From assembly GCA_022749755.1 (NCBI GenBank), contig CM040446.1, positions 15,524,367-15,588,366 on the forward strand: 64,000 nucleotides of DNA, given 5' to 3'. The notes under the pieces are model-generated. The model searched no databases. It saw only the letters and a program-made list of their open reading frames with translations, and was not told the origin of the DNA. This stretch comes from Azadirachta indica (taxonomy: Eukaryota > Streptophyta > Magnoliopsida > Sapindales > Meliaceae). The position numbers and the translations under genes were made by a program. Shown here in pieces: positions 37,555 through 49,291 of this stretch (position 1 is the stretch's first letter; each line of letters opens with the position of its first letter).

Positions 37555-37940
37555 TTCGAAATATTGAAAAATAACAAATACTTCACTGTAGTTATTATAT
37601 TGTCAGGAAAAATAATTATTTTATTTTTATATATTTAAAAGATATATTAAATGATTATTTTAACTCAATTATTTTACAATTATGTATTTAATATTTTTAA
37701 TAATTAATTTTTAAATTATTATTAATATTTAAAATATTAATAATAATTTAAAAATTAATTATTAAAAATATTAAATATGTAATTATTAAAAAAAAAAAAT
37801 TAAGGATATATTAGTTATTATATATTAATAAATGGATTAAAATAATTAATTAATATACTTTTTAAATATATAAGAGTAAAATAATTATTTTGTATGATTA
37901 TATAATAATTTTGAAGTATTTATCGTTTTTCAATAATTTA
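37555..37940. mobile_element. Fold-back MITE-like element downstream of CESA1
   Basis: The two halves are near-complementary along roughly 190 bases each. The core (37685-37777) is a perfect palindrome: 46-base arms around one base at 37731. The outer parts match with mismatches; for example, a stretch near 37562-37583 reappears inverted near 37911-37931. There is no coding capacity. Exact ends and target-site duplication could not be fixed, so calling it a miniature inverted-repeat element is an inference from the fold-back structure. Confidence 0.7.
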
Positions 37941-38663
37941 GGAGTTTTTATCATCTTCAAAATATTAAAAATTGTCTATCGTTTTGTGATATTCTAGAAA
38001 TACCTGCTAATTTGCATAATTTAATATTACTTCAAATTTTGTTATTTTAAAAGAACCGTTGGTCTAGATTAAAAAAAGCAGATGTCAAAGTCTTAAACTT
38101 TTTAACAAAAATATTTGTTGTTAGGGCACAAATCATTTGGTAATTAAAAGAATAATTGTCTTTGCAGTGTTTGTATATTAAGTTTGAATATGGCTAAAAT
38201 TTAAATACAATTGACATATTTATTTTTTTAATTTAAATATTTAAACATAAATATTTAGTTTGTTTTTTATAAAAATAAAAAATTTAAAACTAATATGTTA
38301 AGTATATATATCATAAAAAAATTTGAAATTGATATATTAAGATAAATGTTAAGTAATAAATTAAATATATTATTAACAAATGAGGTATTTTAATTTATTT
38401 AAATATTTTTTATTCATATTTAAATTAAAATTATAAATTTAATTATATTCATATATTTTTAACAAATTTTTAAGTATAAATTAAAAATAAATAACCTCTA
38501 AATAATTTTATTCAAATTTCTGTTTAAAAATTTATGCCGCCCTTAAGCTTTAATGGTAAATATGGAAACTGAGTGTAAAAGGAAAAAAAAAAAAAAAAAA
38601 AAAAAGGAAAATCTCTTGTGTTCAATGGGTCAGGTTTGTGTAGGAAACACCAATATTAGAAGA

Positions 38664-38981
38664 GGCCCAATAAAAAATGTTTCGTGGTTACGCCCAAATT
38701 TAAGTATTAATGTACTTTCAATTTGGAAAGCCCATACACACTCACTGGCTCTAATATTCTTAAGTCATGTGGAAAACGACGTCGATTTGGGTACAAAAGC
38801 TATACGCCATCTTTAAAAACCCCGGATAATATAAAACAGAGCTGGTGCAAGGGTTTTAGAGCACAGTAGCTTTGTTCGTCCAACATCCAACCTTTTAATT
38901 TTTTCTTTTAATCTCCGTGCTTCTATAGATTAGACGCCATATATATATAGAGAGAGTGCAGGCACTTGCGAATTAGGGTTT
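38664..38981 (+). promoter_or_regulatory. Alba gene promoter: site II motifs, TATA and telo-box
   Basis: GGCCCA-type site II elements lie at 38664-38669 and 38728-38734, with a weaker CGCCCA near 38691. An AT-rich TATA candidate (TAATATAAAA) lies near 38827-38836, and a telo-box TTAGGGTTT at 38973-38981 in the leader. Site II plus telo-box is the usual pairing in plant genes for translation and ribosome biogenesis, which suits an RNA-associated Alba protein. Confidence 0.6.
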
Positions 38982-39005
38982 TTCTCTCTCTAGAACAGCG
39001 ATACA

Positions 39006-40969
39006 ATGGAAGTCATTACAGAGGCAGTTAGTAGCTTAAACATCACCGACTCTTCTGCATCTAACAAGAAGAACCGAATTCAAGTCTCTAATACCAAAAA
39101 ACCCCTCTTCTTTTACGTTAATCTCGCCAAGGTATAAACTCTTTCTGTCTCTCTCTCTCTCTCCCCCTCTCTCGCCCGCACAGAGATAATTTTTTTTTCC
39201 CCTTTTTGTTGCTTTATGTTTAGTTTGCTAACAAAACTCAGAATAATAATGAAAGAAGCTAAAATCTGTTTGACCTCTCGCTGTTACTGTTACTGTTTTT
39301 TTCTGTTTGGTGGCTTAGAGGATAAATAAGAGGAAGATCTGTCTGGGGATAGGGTTTTTGTGGGTTGTGAAGTGTTACAACATTTATATTCGCCTGGAAG
39401 ATTCTGCCCTCTGTTTTTGCCTACCAAAAAAGATTGAAGGAAATTATGTATTACATATATCGTTGTAATAAGTTATTTATCTATGCTTGCACATGAGCAT
39501 AATGATTATATTGTATAGGGTATGCTTGGTAATTTGGTAGTTGATTATTGTGTTTGCAGAGGTACATGCAGCAGCACAATGAGGTGGAATTATCTGCCCT
39601 TGGAATGGGTATTTTATTTTTTTTTAAAGCCTCTCAGCTCTTCTCTTCTTGTTTTGTATAATATAGTATGGTTATTATTTAAGCTAGTTGCTAAACTTCA
39701 TTACGATCAATAGAATAATTTAGTCAAAGTTATGGTTAGCTCTTAACATTTTTATTCCTCATTGTTTATTTACATGATTGTTAGTGAGGGAAATATATCT
39801 TTTATGGTGACCTGATTCAAGTCACTTTCTGACTATTTTATACATTTGTTTGATTTCATTTTTTTTTTCCTTTTATGCAATGGCTTCTCATCTGTTATGA
39901 TGCTTGTATCAAAAGTACAGAATAAGCAACTCTTTAAATAGGCATTATATGTAGCACAAAGTGCAGTTGGAAATTTTGCTCCATGTTTTTCTTGGTTCCT
40001 AGAGTATTGACTTGAAATTACATTTGTCAGCTATTGCCACCGTTGTTACTATTGCTGAGATCTTGAAGAATAATGGACTAGCTGTTGAGAAGAGTGAGCT
40101 TCTTAGACTCGTCGTTTTCTTTTGCTTTGAAGTATGTAATTAGCACTCATTATTGTGGTACACTATTTATACAGAAATCATGACTTCTACTGTTGATATG
40201 AGGGAGGAAACAGGAGGCCGACCTGTGCAAAAAGCTAAGGTAAATACTGTGAATACAATAGAATATCCTAGCCTGATGTGAAATACATAGGATATATTTT
40301 TGCTCTGTCCTGGAAAAAGGAAGCTTCTCAGTGTTTTATTGGTCTTTCGGAGTATGTGCACGATGTATGGATAATATTACCTTGTTACTCTGATATTTGC
40401 CACATTTTCTCTGTTTAGGAAGTGTGTCATAATCCTTTTCAAATCAGAGTCATGTTCAGATGCTTGTCTGTTCCTAGAGCTGGATATTTCACCTGCAATT
40501 AAGAATAATAACTAGATGGTCCAATTTGACTATTAGGCCACATCAGTGGCAGAAAGCTTCACTGTGTTGTGGAGGCATGTGGTCCCTGGACTGACTTCTT
40601 GTTAGAGAGATGAGCACTCGCACAGTAGTTATCTTTGCCAAAAATCATGGAGTAGCCCATTTGGATCACTTGCCATACTTGCACTTATTTCAAAATACCT
40701 GGGAACTCTCAGCTTTAGCCTGGAGAACAAGTAGAAGTTGGCTTCTATCCTCAATTTGAGGGTTGGGTTGATCAAGTTTATTTAAATTGAGCTGTAGTTA
40801 TTAATCAAGCTTTGGTTAGTCTGGGAATTTTATCTAAGTTTGAGATGCTGACAGAATTGCTTTTTCTCAGATTGAAATATTGCTGGGGAAAACAGAGAAG
40901 TTTGATGAATTGATGGCTGCTGCTGCTGCTGCTCAAGAGGAGGCCATTGATAACGAGGAGCAGAACTGA
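39006..40969 (+). CDS. Alba-domain DNA/RNA-binding protein
   Basis: Five exons (39006-39131, 39560-39608, 40031-40093, 40175-40239, 40871-40969) give 133 residues. After a short Ser-rich start, the Alba fold begins at KKNRIQVSNTKKPLFFYVNLAK, followed by RYMQQHNEVELSALGMAI, then AEILKNNGLAVEKKIMTSTVD, a GRPVQKAKIEI strand and LGKTEKFDELMAA. A run of six Ala (GCT repeat) and an acidic tail end it. It is the short plant Alba type, one domain without RGG repeats. Family members bind RNA and DNA, including R-loops, and some sit in stress granules. No transit peptide is seen, so it is nuclear or cytosolic. Confidence 0.95.
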
Positions 40970-41842
40970 GCATTTTGAGATGTTTTCTGGAATTCAGCTT
41001 GTTCTTAAGTTAATTGTGGACATCTGTAACAGTTTTCTCATAGATGGAATTTTATTTAGTTCACTGGTAGCAGTCATATTTCGTCTAGGAATTTTTTGTA
41101 AAATACTATGATGCTTCTCATTTCTCAATTGAAATTTGTTTGAAGTTATATCTTTTCCTGGTCCTTATGGTCCTCTCTCTCTCTCTCTCTCTATCTCTCT
41201 CTGTGTGCCCTTGGTCGGCCAGTGCATTATCTAGTTCCTCAAAATTTTGCACTGTAACTGGGTAACTGGAAGAAATTGGCATTGTTCGTGATTAAGAGTA
41301 TGCCTGCATTATGTCTCCACGTCACTTACATTCTCACACGCATCAACATGCCACTTCTTTCTGGCTGTTATAGATCCATGCACAAGCTATATATACTAAC
41401 AAGTCAGAACAGAAATGAAGATTAATAATCTTTTCAAACTTTACATTTCACATTTGCATCTTAGATGATTTACTAAAACGTAGGAAGGATGTGGAATGGA
41501 ATCCGCAAGCAGAACAAAACATTTAAAATTTTTTTGAAGGAGGCTTCTTCGTAGAAACCTTATGGTATTTCCAGACAGTTTTCCAATTCAAAAAGAAATT
41601 AATCTATTCCACTCTTTAACCCAATAAGAGGCAAAACAAAGGCCATTAATTAGGCTTTTTCAAAAGCTCAGAAAGGACTAACCCCAAAATCACCATCTTG
41701 AACTTAGTTTTCAACCGAAAAAAGAAAAAAAAAATCATCATAAAAGAAATGCAAAATTATTTTGACCTCAGTACCTATGAATGAGTGTGAAAGCCTTTCC
41801 CCTTTGCGCATAAACTACCTCTGATTGAGAATGGTGTATCTT
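40970..41842. other. Convergent 3' regions of the Alba and BT1 genes
   Basis: The two genes converge here, with only 3'-UTR-type sequence between them. A CT microsatellite lies at about 41173-41201. No gene is seen. Confidence 0.8.
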
Positions 41843-44800
41843 CTATGCCTCCTCATTTTCCTCTACCAGTATTCTTTTGCAGGCTTCGTAGCACATAAAA
41901 GAAATCCCAGCAGCAGGCACCAATTTCATGCAACTTGGACCCAACCCTTTGTATAACCCTGGGATGCCTTCCTGTTCGAGGATGCTAGCTAGTGCATGAA
42001 GCACATTCTTGTATACCTGCCTGCCACTCACTGCACCAACCTGCATGTGCTTGCGAGCTACCTCGAGAGGAAATGTTGCAGAACTTGATATAGCACCAGC
42101 CAATGATCCGATTAACAGGGTCTCAATGTTGCCAATTTTCTCTTGCTTAAATACTTTCCGATAAGCTTTTCGTAATGTGTCATAAGCAAAGTAATTGGTT
42201 GCAGAATAGGGAATTACTCCTATTAGACTTGGGGCAAGACCTCTGTAGAGTTCTGCAGGTCCTTCTTCCCGCACTATTTTTATGAATGCATCTAATATAC
42301 CTTTGTAAGCATCTCTCTGCAAAATTCAACAAAACCTTCTCACTGGATATGACAACTCCATCTATACCCAATACAAGAACACAATTTCTTATTTAGTTTC
42401 AGTACCTGTATAGTTAACCGAGTCTTAACCAATTCAAGTGGATAAGTGCACAAAGTTGAGGAAACTCCAGCACAAGCCCCTGCTACCAATGAGGCAGGAA
42501 TGGGGATTTTTGGTTCTTCACCAGGTTTAGATGACAATCCTTTGTTAACCGTATCAAAAGCAAAAAGCTGCAGAGAGAGTAGTACCACTCAGAATCAGCC
42601 AAAAATTAAATTATATCTATGAATAATTTACATTTTATTTTTGAATAATCTGATGCTCTCACTGTTTCAGCACCTAATTTTCTTTTATAGCTAGACAAAA
42701 TGATTACTATGAGTACTGGTAGAGAAACATCAAAACAAAGTGAAAACAAGGAATTTAAGCATCATGGAGAACTAGATTCATCGTAATAGTCTGCAGCTGG
42801 TGGGTACAAAGTGATATGTCCTTCAATTTTCTTGTTTATGTTTTGCAGAGGTAAAAATGAAGAAAATGTAAAACCAATGTTTAACCAAAGAGCTCCAACA
42901 CGTAGTGAAGACTAACAAGAACACTTCTTAACAACATAAATATTTTTAAGAGAAAAAGGAGGAACAGTAAGTCCTAGCAAAAGCAGGAAAAAACTTGTCT
43001 TTTGAATTGACCATGAATTCCATCCTAATTTTTAAAGAGGAATTGTTCTTTCAAGAAACTATAGAGGTTTAAGAATCTAAGCCAGGAAAGTTTTATTACT
43101 AATTGGTCAATAGAATTTGTTCTCGAGTTGGATTGAGGAAAAACACAAATGAAAAGTATAAAAGCACTTATTGAGTGGCAGTACTGCACAGCTCAGCATG
43201 GAAGGTAGTCTAAAGTAGATCCTTATCACAATGATGCAACACTATTCTACTCAACCAAGTTCTGATTCCATATAACATTAGAGTGATGACAATCAGAATT
43301 ATAATGGACAAAATAAAGTACTAAAATGTAACATCTTCAGAGCAACAATGAAGTGAAACTAGATGCCCAATCATTTGAGTTGCGCAAAGTTATGTCTTCT
43401 GTATTATCCAAAAAAGTACAGAGAAAATTCACTCCAAAATAAAAATGCAAATTAGAATGGAAAAATAGCAAAGGCTCTGAAAAGCTTTGTTTAAAGTGTA
43501 TATATAATAACATAACATAATTCCACAGGTTAAAGAGAAATGGCTATAACAACAAAAGCATAAATTGCACAATCAAGTATTTTCACCTACAGAGCAAGTT
43601 TGGCAACCATAACTAGAACCAGAACATGAACCAATCATAATCCTTGATCAATAACCATAATCATAGCGTTTAGATAGAAATATTGTCACTGCACACCTTC
43701 AAAATTGGCAAAGCACATAATATTTTTAAAAAAATGAAGCCACGTGGAGTGGTTGCCTTTGGACATATCTTTCAAGTTAATCATATAAAACTATTCTCAT
43801 ACTCAACCATGCCAAAGCTCTTTTCATTTCTGCAAGCAATGCTTGAGGTTTGGATTCAAACAAAAAGTTAAAAATGCTGCTCTGCCCCGTTGGTCCTAAA
43901 CAACCTAGTCTCCCTGCTCTATTGATTAGGAACTCTACAAGAAGTTGACTGACAAAGGCAAAATTGTTTCTTTACCCAAAATGGATAGGCACTTTTCAAT
44001 GTTCTTACAGGGTACAGTTTCAAAATATAAGAAACACAGGCAAAACAGGAAAGGATTGCCTTGAGAACCTCAACCTGTTCTGCACTAAATCTGTGAACCT
44101 CAATCCAATCTGCACTAAATCTATGAACCACAACCTGTTCTACACTAAAAATCTATAAATTGTGAAACTTTTCACTCAATTAACAGAACCAAGAATTCTT
44201 TAGCTCGAAGAGAAAATTATTCCCAATCCAAAGTTACAAAGAACAAACTAAACAACAAAAGGAAACCATGAACAATAATTACAACATGAGGGAGAAAAAA
44301 AAAAAAGATAACCAGTTACACCAGGAAACCAAATATTAATATTCATTCTCAACAGACAAACAGAGAGGATGATATAAAAAATAACAGTTAGCAAGTAACT
44401 ACATTATGGTCCTCGTGATACAATAGCTAAACGTAAACAAAAGAGACATCCATTTGTTTCTTCCTAAGCATTAAAACTAGTTGAGATAAAAAGGACCATC
44501 TAAATTAATGAAATGTTTTATTCATCAACAAATAAATAGTTAATCATCCGCAGCATTACAATTCTGCCACTACAAAAATCATAAATGCAAAATATTTACC
44601 AAGCAAATTCATTACCTCAATGGCCTTGCTAGGCGCAACCCGAATCACGTTGACCAAATTACCCCTAAACAAGCCCTTCCAACCATCAGTCTTCATTATA
44701 TTTTGAAAAACCTCCGTAGTTGAATGTCCACTACTCCCAACCATCAAATGTGTCCTTATAGTCTCCAATGGAGCTACAGCTGTCCTTGAAACCGCGCCCG

Positions 44801-45179
44801 CTATTGCTCCGCTAAACAACCGCCTCAGGGATGGATTCGATATCTTGATTTTCAACTTCAGCCCGCCCTTCTTCTTCTTCAGAGTCTTTTCACCTTCTGG
44901 TAGCTCAACAATGTGTGCACCATCCTGTGACGGCACGTACTTAAAGTACAAATCATTGTATGAAGATTTTATGCTACCACTGTTATTGTCAGGGGGATTC
45001 GAGGAGTTTGGTGAGACGCCGAAATTCATTCCGACTTGCCCCACGCTAGCAAACAAGCCACCCGGTTGATACTGATATAAGAAGTTCTCTCCTTGGATGT
45101 TCCATTGAGAGGCCAAATCACAGATTGAGAAGAACCCATCTCTTCTATCATCAAATAGTTGAACTCCTCCTCTTCCCAT
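41843..45179 (-). CDS. BT1: Adenine nucleotide carrier, Brittle-1 (BT1) type
   Basis: Three exons on the minus strand, 45179-44616, 42567-42406 and 42316-41843, give 399 residues. The N-terminal 110 residues (starting MGRGGVQLFDDRRDGFFS) are a BT1-type extension that includes the plastid-targeting region. Then come three mitochondrial-carrier repeats, each with a Px(D/E)xx(K/R) motif: PLETIR, PLELVK and PLEVAR, each followed later by a Gly-rich (Y/F)RG or YKG signature. A KKKKGGLKLKIKI stretch precedes the first repeat, as in Arabidopsis BT1. Known members export newly made adenylates from plastids and can also reach mitochondria; cereal relatives import ADP-glucose. In a eudicot the adenylate role is more likely. 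Intron 1 is about 2 kb and holds a 30-bp minisatellite. Confidence 0.94.
44066..44155. repeat. 30-bp minisatellite, three units, in BT1 intron 1
   Basis: Three head-to-tail units begin at 44066, 44096 and 44126, each starting AACC(T/A)CAA and containing TGCACTAAATCT or a variant. Because the period is 30, the frame repeats: the minus strand reads VHRFSA-type 10-residue units, and the plus strand is also open. The spliced BT1 model removes it. Confidence 0.85.
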
Positions 45180-47804
45180 TGAAAAAATATTTTGAGAAAT
45201 TAAAAAAAAGGCTAAAATAAGTTTGTCTCTATGATTTACAAAATACCCATACGAGATTGCTCATGGTTTTAACATAATAGACAGTGATGGTTAAAAAGAA
45301 TCAATTTTGAACGAACGTGTACCTCAAAAATCCGTTTTCCACAGATGGTGACGCGAGAAGATAGAGAAAAAAAGAAATGGATTCGTAAATGGATATACGA
45401 TGACTAAAAATTTAGATGAAGAATCCAATAGCAGAGGAGGCGGTGAAAACAAGAGAAGGCAAGAAGCTAAATTTAAGCTAACAGTGAAAGAGAGAGAAGA
45501 AGGGGGGCGGTTAGGTGAATGAATCTCTCTCTTTGGCTCAATCTATGTTTGGTTGGTTTGGTTCTAAATATTGAAGGGTGGCTTGGCTTTTGCTTTTGCC
45601 GGCTCGAGGAAGGTGGGGAGAAGTTAGGTTTTTTGTAGTGTATTTGTAACGGGAGTGAATTTGAGGACTCTGGTTTGGGTTTGGTGCCTTTGATTTTAAA
45701 TTTGGTTTATTTTCGTTTTAGGTGATGTAAATTATAAATGGAAATGAATTAAAGAAAATATAGAAATCAATAAAATAGAATCCAGAGGTCAAATTCTTTT
45801 CTTTTCCAACCACTTTCATTGTACTCTTTGGAAAATCAAAGAGAAACAAATAAATTAAAATAACATAAATGAGTTTTTTCGGTGTGCGCGTATATATATA
45901 TATATATGTGTGGGTCCCAACTCAAACCATATCAGTATTCAGTGAGCCTGAATGAACCCCATTTGCGTTCTTCAACACAAAATTTTCATGCGATATAAAA
46001 CTGAAAAAGTTAGTCACTTATCTCGAGTGGAGAGGTGTAATTAGAATATAAGTTGGGTGCTTTTAGCATCACTTATTTGTAAAACTGGGGTGAGGGTCCA
46101 ATACGTATAATTTTGAGGCCATTAAACCCATTCCAACGTCCAAGAAGGCTCCAACACCAACCCAAATTTGTGACCAAGCAAAGCCTACATCCATACTCCT
46201 TTTCTTTTCTTGAACAAAATTGATTCCATGGGGATTATAAATAACTCCACTATGTTTCCTAATAATGTTTTCTTTTTATAAATTTTGATAGTTAATAATT
46301 TCATGGATGAAGAGAATGATAAAATATACCAAGAAGGGTCATAGTTATAGTCATGTTAAAAGTTGAATAAATTTAAGGTTGAAATATTAATATGTGTGAA
46401 GAAAACCCATCAAAGAATTCAGATTTCAAAAACTATTTGTTTTTGTTGAAATGTAGGTTTCTGCGCCCCTTCAAACCATTCAAAGGTTAGGGTAGGGTTA
46501 CAGGATACTTAACACAATGTTATTTCTTTTGTCTTAGGTGTATAGGGAAGTTTTTCGTCACGTTTCTGATCTCTGTATTAATAATGCAAATAAATAATAT
46601 TGCTATTTGTACGTGCAAACCTGTAAGAAGGAATCTTCGGTTTTTTCTTTGAAGTATAGCTGCTTGTATTAGTTATTCATTGTATATGACGTACCTACAG
46701 TTGGAATGCTATTTAAAATGAGTAGTTATCAAAAAACGAGAACAATTTTACCAAAAATTACCATTTAATAAAATTAAATATGTCATGTATTTTAATTCTC
46801 TCCTATTATGATTATCAATGTGATAATTGATTAAATTCAAAATAAATGTCTACATTTTAATGCAATGCATTAATTCGTCTCATCTAAAATATTATCTATC
46901 AAAATTGTACCTTAGATTATATATATACATATTGTAGTCAAATGCCAAGGATAGTTCATGCTTAATTAGCTATGGCCTCCAAGCTAAGAGAGATTCACAA
47001 TACGGAAGTGAGCAGCTCAAAGAGAGTGTGTGTATTATAAAATCACATGTACAGTGATAGCTAGGAAATATATGTAATTCCATTCTTTATCTGGCTTAAT
47101 TCCTTAGATTAGAGATCAGAATTAGAGTTTATACTTTACCATTTGCGAGAGTTGCGGAGAGATTGTAGGTAATATTAATGGGTACAGCTCATATATAGCA
47201 GGATATATAATTAAGCTAGCTAATTGCTAAGTTATTGGCATCCGAGACGTTAACTTTGAGTATACATTTGTGATCAATGGTATCTCCAGACTTTTCTAGA
47301 AGGAAGACTGGGAATTAAAATTTAATTTGTTGGTTATTACTTGCATTATATATGTTTACGTACGTACTAAAACAACTTAATTAAGTATGCAAATTAAAAT
47401 ATATATGATCATGCATGCATCCATGATCCACGCCAAATAAGACTAAAGGCTGTTAATTAGCTTCAAAATGTTGAATCAATTGATCAGTCACACTTTAACT
47501 GCATGCATGCTTTCTGCAATACCAGTCGCTAGCAGTTGTATGTATATTTTATTTTCTGTGGATATGATACTAGAAAATTCTCTCTCTCTCTACGTCTGCG
47601 CATTTGGATAGAGAAATAATAATAGATAACAATAATGGTACTAGAAAACTTCCACCAACAAGGAATAGTTTTTATGCCACAAAAGACAAAGTTACAAAAA
47701 AAGTAATAAAGTAGTCTGCTTACCTTAATCCCACTTCCATTAGGCATATGATATATGACGATATGATTAGTATAAATAAAATGAAATTTAATTTGTTGAA
47801 AAAA

Positions 47805-47938
47805 GTAACCAAATTAAGGATAATACAGTAGATGATGAATCCGATCGGAGTTTGGTACAAATATGGAAATCGTAACCAAATTAAGGATAATACAGTAGAT
47901 GATGAATCCGATCGGAGTTTGGTACAAATATGGAAATC
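47805..47938. repeat. Perfect 67-bp tandem duplication
   Basis: Bases 47805-47871 and 47872-47938 are the same 67-base unit, beginning GTAACCAAATTAAGG and ending ATGGAAATC. I see no difference between the copies, so the duplication is recent or under homogenisation. The period is not a multiple of three, and no gene covers it. Confidence 0.93.
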
Positions 47939-47963
47939 ATTCCCAACTAGCATTATAGATCGT

Positions 47964-47964
<1 letters not shown>

Positions 47965-48001
<37 letters not shown>

Positions 48002-48028
48002 CAAACAACACACACACACACACATACA
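47965..48028. repeat. Compound (AT)n-(CA)n microsatellite
   Basis: About 16 AT units run into a short bridge and then about 9 CA units. It is directly downstream of the 67-bp duplication. Confidence 0.93.
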
Positions 48029-48429
48029 TTCTCCATGTAAAATTAATATAAAGTTTGCTTTGCTCATATCATCACTTTCCTGTGATACCCGCATTAATTA
48101 TTACCTTTTGAAGTGATAAAAGTGTTTACAGATAGTAGTTTAAATTTTAAAAATGAGTAGTGGTAGCCGGTAGTCATCAAGAACCCATGACATGTTAATA
48201 AGTACTAAAAGCTCTATATATCTAGAAGATAACAACTGATCAACATATATACATATAGGATCATGATGAGATTGTCAACCTGTACACATGATCACTTTCT
48301 TCCTATTAATTGCAAATAATCAAGTCAAAAAAAGAAACTAAATTAATGGATTTTATTTCATATTTCAGAGAGTTCACACTTGTATAGAAAGCTCGCCAGG
48401 GTTTTCCCACCAATATATCCCATCCCATC

Positions 48430-48437
48430 TATAAATA
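48430..48437 (+). promoter_or_regulatory. TATA box of the EG45-like gene
   Basis: TATAAATA lies 91 bases before the start codon at 48521, a normal distance for a plant gene with a short leader. Confidence 0.75.
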
Positions 48438-48520
48438 GGGTGGCCAGCAAGTATGTTTTAGAGCAGATCATCGCTATATATATAGCCAATCCCTCTCGCT
48501 TTCCAAACTACTTATTAATC

Positions 48521-49291
48521 ATGGCACTTTTAGTGTTGGCAATTTTATTAGGTTTTCTGAGCAATGACATAATATTTATTCTTGGAGATATTGGTACTGC
48601 TACATCTTATGGGCCTCCATATTTACGTGAGTATTGCTCTATGTTATATATATGTATTTACAAACAACCTGCCTGCGAAATTAAACGATCGAATATACAG
48701 TAGTGTAATTAATCAAGCTTTTCTTTAACCTAGCTAGTTTAGTTGCAGTAATTTTGTAAGCGAAAAGTCCAAGCATTAATTTGCCTTTACATACGTACCT
48801 ACTGAAGTAGTGTTGTTCATTCTTATATTGGTTGTAATTAATTAATTAATTAATTAATTAAATGTTATTATTATTTGCAGCGACAAGGTGTTACGGGACC
48901 AGGCAAGATCAGTTTCCCCCTGGAAATCTATTTGTTGCAGTGGGTGAAGGTCTATGGGATAACGGTGCTGCCTGCGGTAGACATTACCGAATGAGATGCT
49001 TGAGTGGAAATAATAAACCTTGCAAAGATGGTACTATTGATGTCAAGGTGGTGGATTTCTGTCCGAAATCGCCTTGCCCTTCCACTATCCTTCTGTCAAA
49101 TGATGCTTTCGCAGCAATCTCTCGCTCTCATGCAAAAATCAACGTTGAATATATCCAGTAAGTGTATACATGTGTTTATTTTCTCATCTCTTCTTCTTCT
49201 TCACTAATTATATATTTATTACCTTGGTCTTATAATTCCTTACTTACTTGCAATATATATTGCACTTTTTGATTTTGACTGCAGGATATGA
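48521..49291 (+). CDS. EG45-like domain / plant natriuretic peptide-like secreted protein
   Basis: Exons 48521-48626, 48881-49157 and 49285-49291 give 129 residues; the last exon adds only the end of a Gln codon, Ile and the stop. Residues 1-28 are a hydrophobic signal peptide (MALLVLAILLGF...). The mature part starts GTATSYGPPYLPTRCYG and shows the double-psi beta-barrel pattern of expansin domain 1 and barwin-like proteins: WDNGAACGRHYRMRC, a KVVDFCPKSPCPST block, and six Cys after the signal peptide available for disulfides. The family includes plant natriuretic peptides and the citrus blight-associated protein; members act in the apoplast on ion and water balance and defence. There is no second expansin domain, as expected. 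Alternative family names are expansin-like or kiwellin-related, but the length fits EG45-like. Confidence 0.92.
48837..48861. repeat. (TTAA)n repeat in intron 1 of the EG45-like gene
   Basis: A run of about six TTAA units lies 20 bases upstream of the exon 2 acceptor (AG at 48879-48880). It covers the area where the branch point should lie. Confidence 0.9.

Larger units (their letters stand above)
37062..39005. other. CESA1 3' region, fold-back element and Alba promoter
   Basis: CESA1 3'-UTR runs to about 37.3 kb. A fold-back AT-rich element covers about 37555-37940. Very AT-rich sequence follows to 38530, then an A-run near 38583-38605, then the promoter of the Alba gene. The frame at 38553-38816 crosses the A-run and promoter motifs and is not a gene. 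Confidence 0.75.
45180..48520. other. Intergenic DNA between two divergent genes
   Basis: The BT1 promoter and leader (45180-45700) are followed by AT-rich DNA without a supportable gene. Short frames at 47529-47747, 47720-48094 and 47832-48116 lie over microsatellites and a 67-bp tandem duplication and are noise. An AT run is near 45893-45907. Confidence 0.75.

Noticed and set aside
38553..38816. 87-residue plus-strand frame
   Set aside because: It starts across an A-run and covers the promoter motifs of the Alba gene.
44845..45069. 74-residue plus-strand frame
   Set aside because: It is antisense to the first exon of the BT1 carrier.
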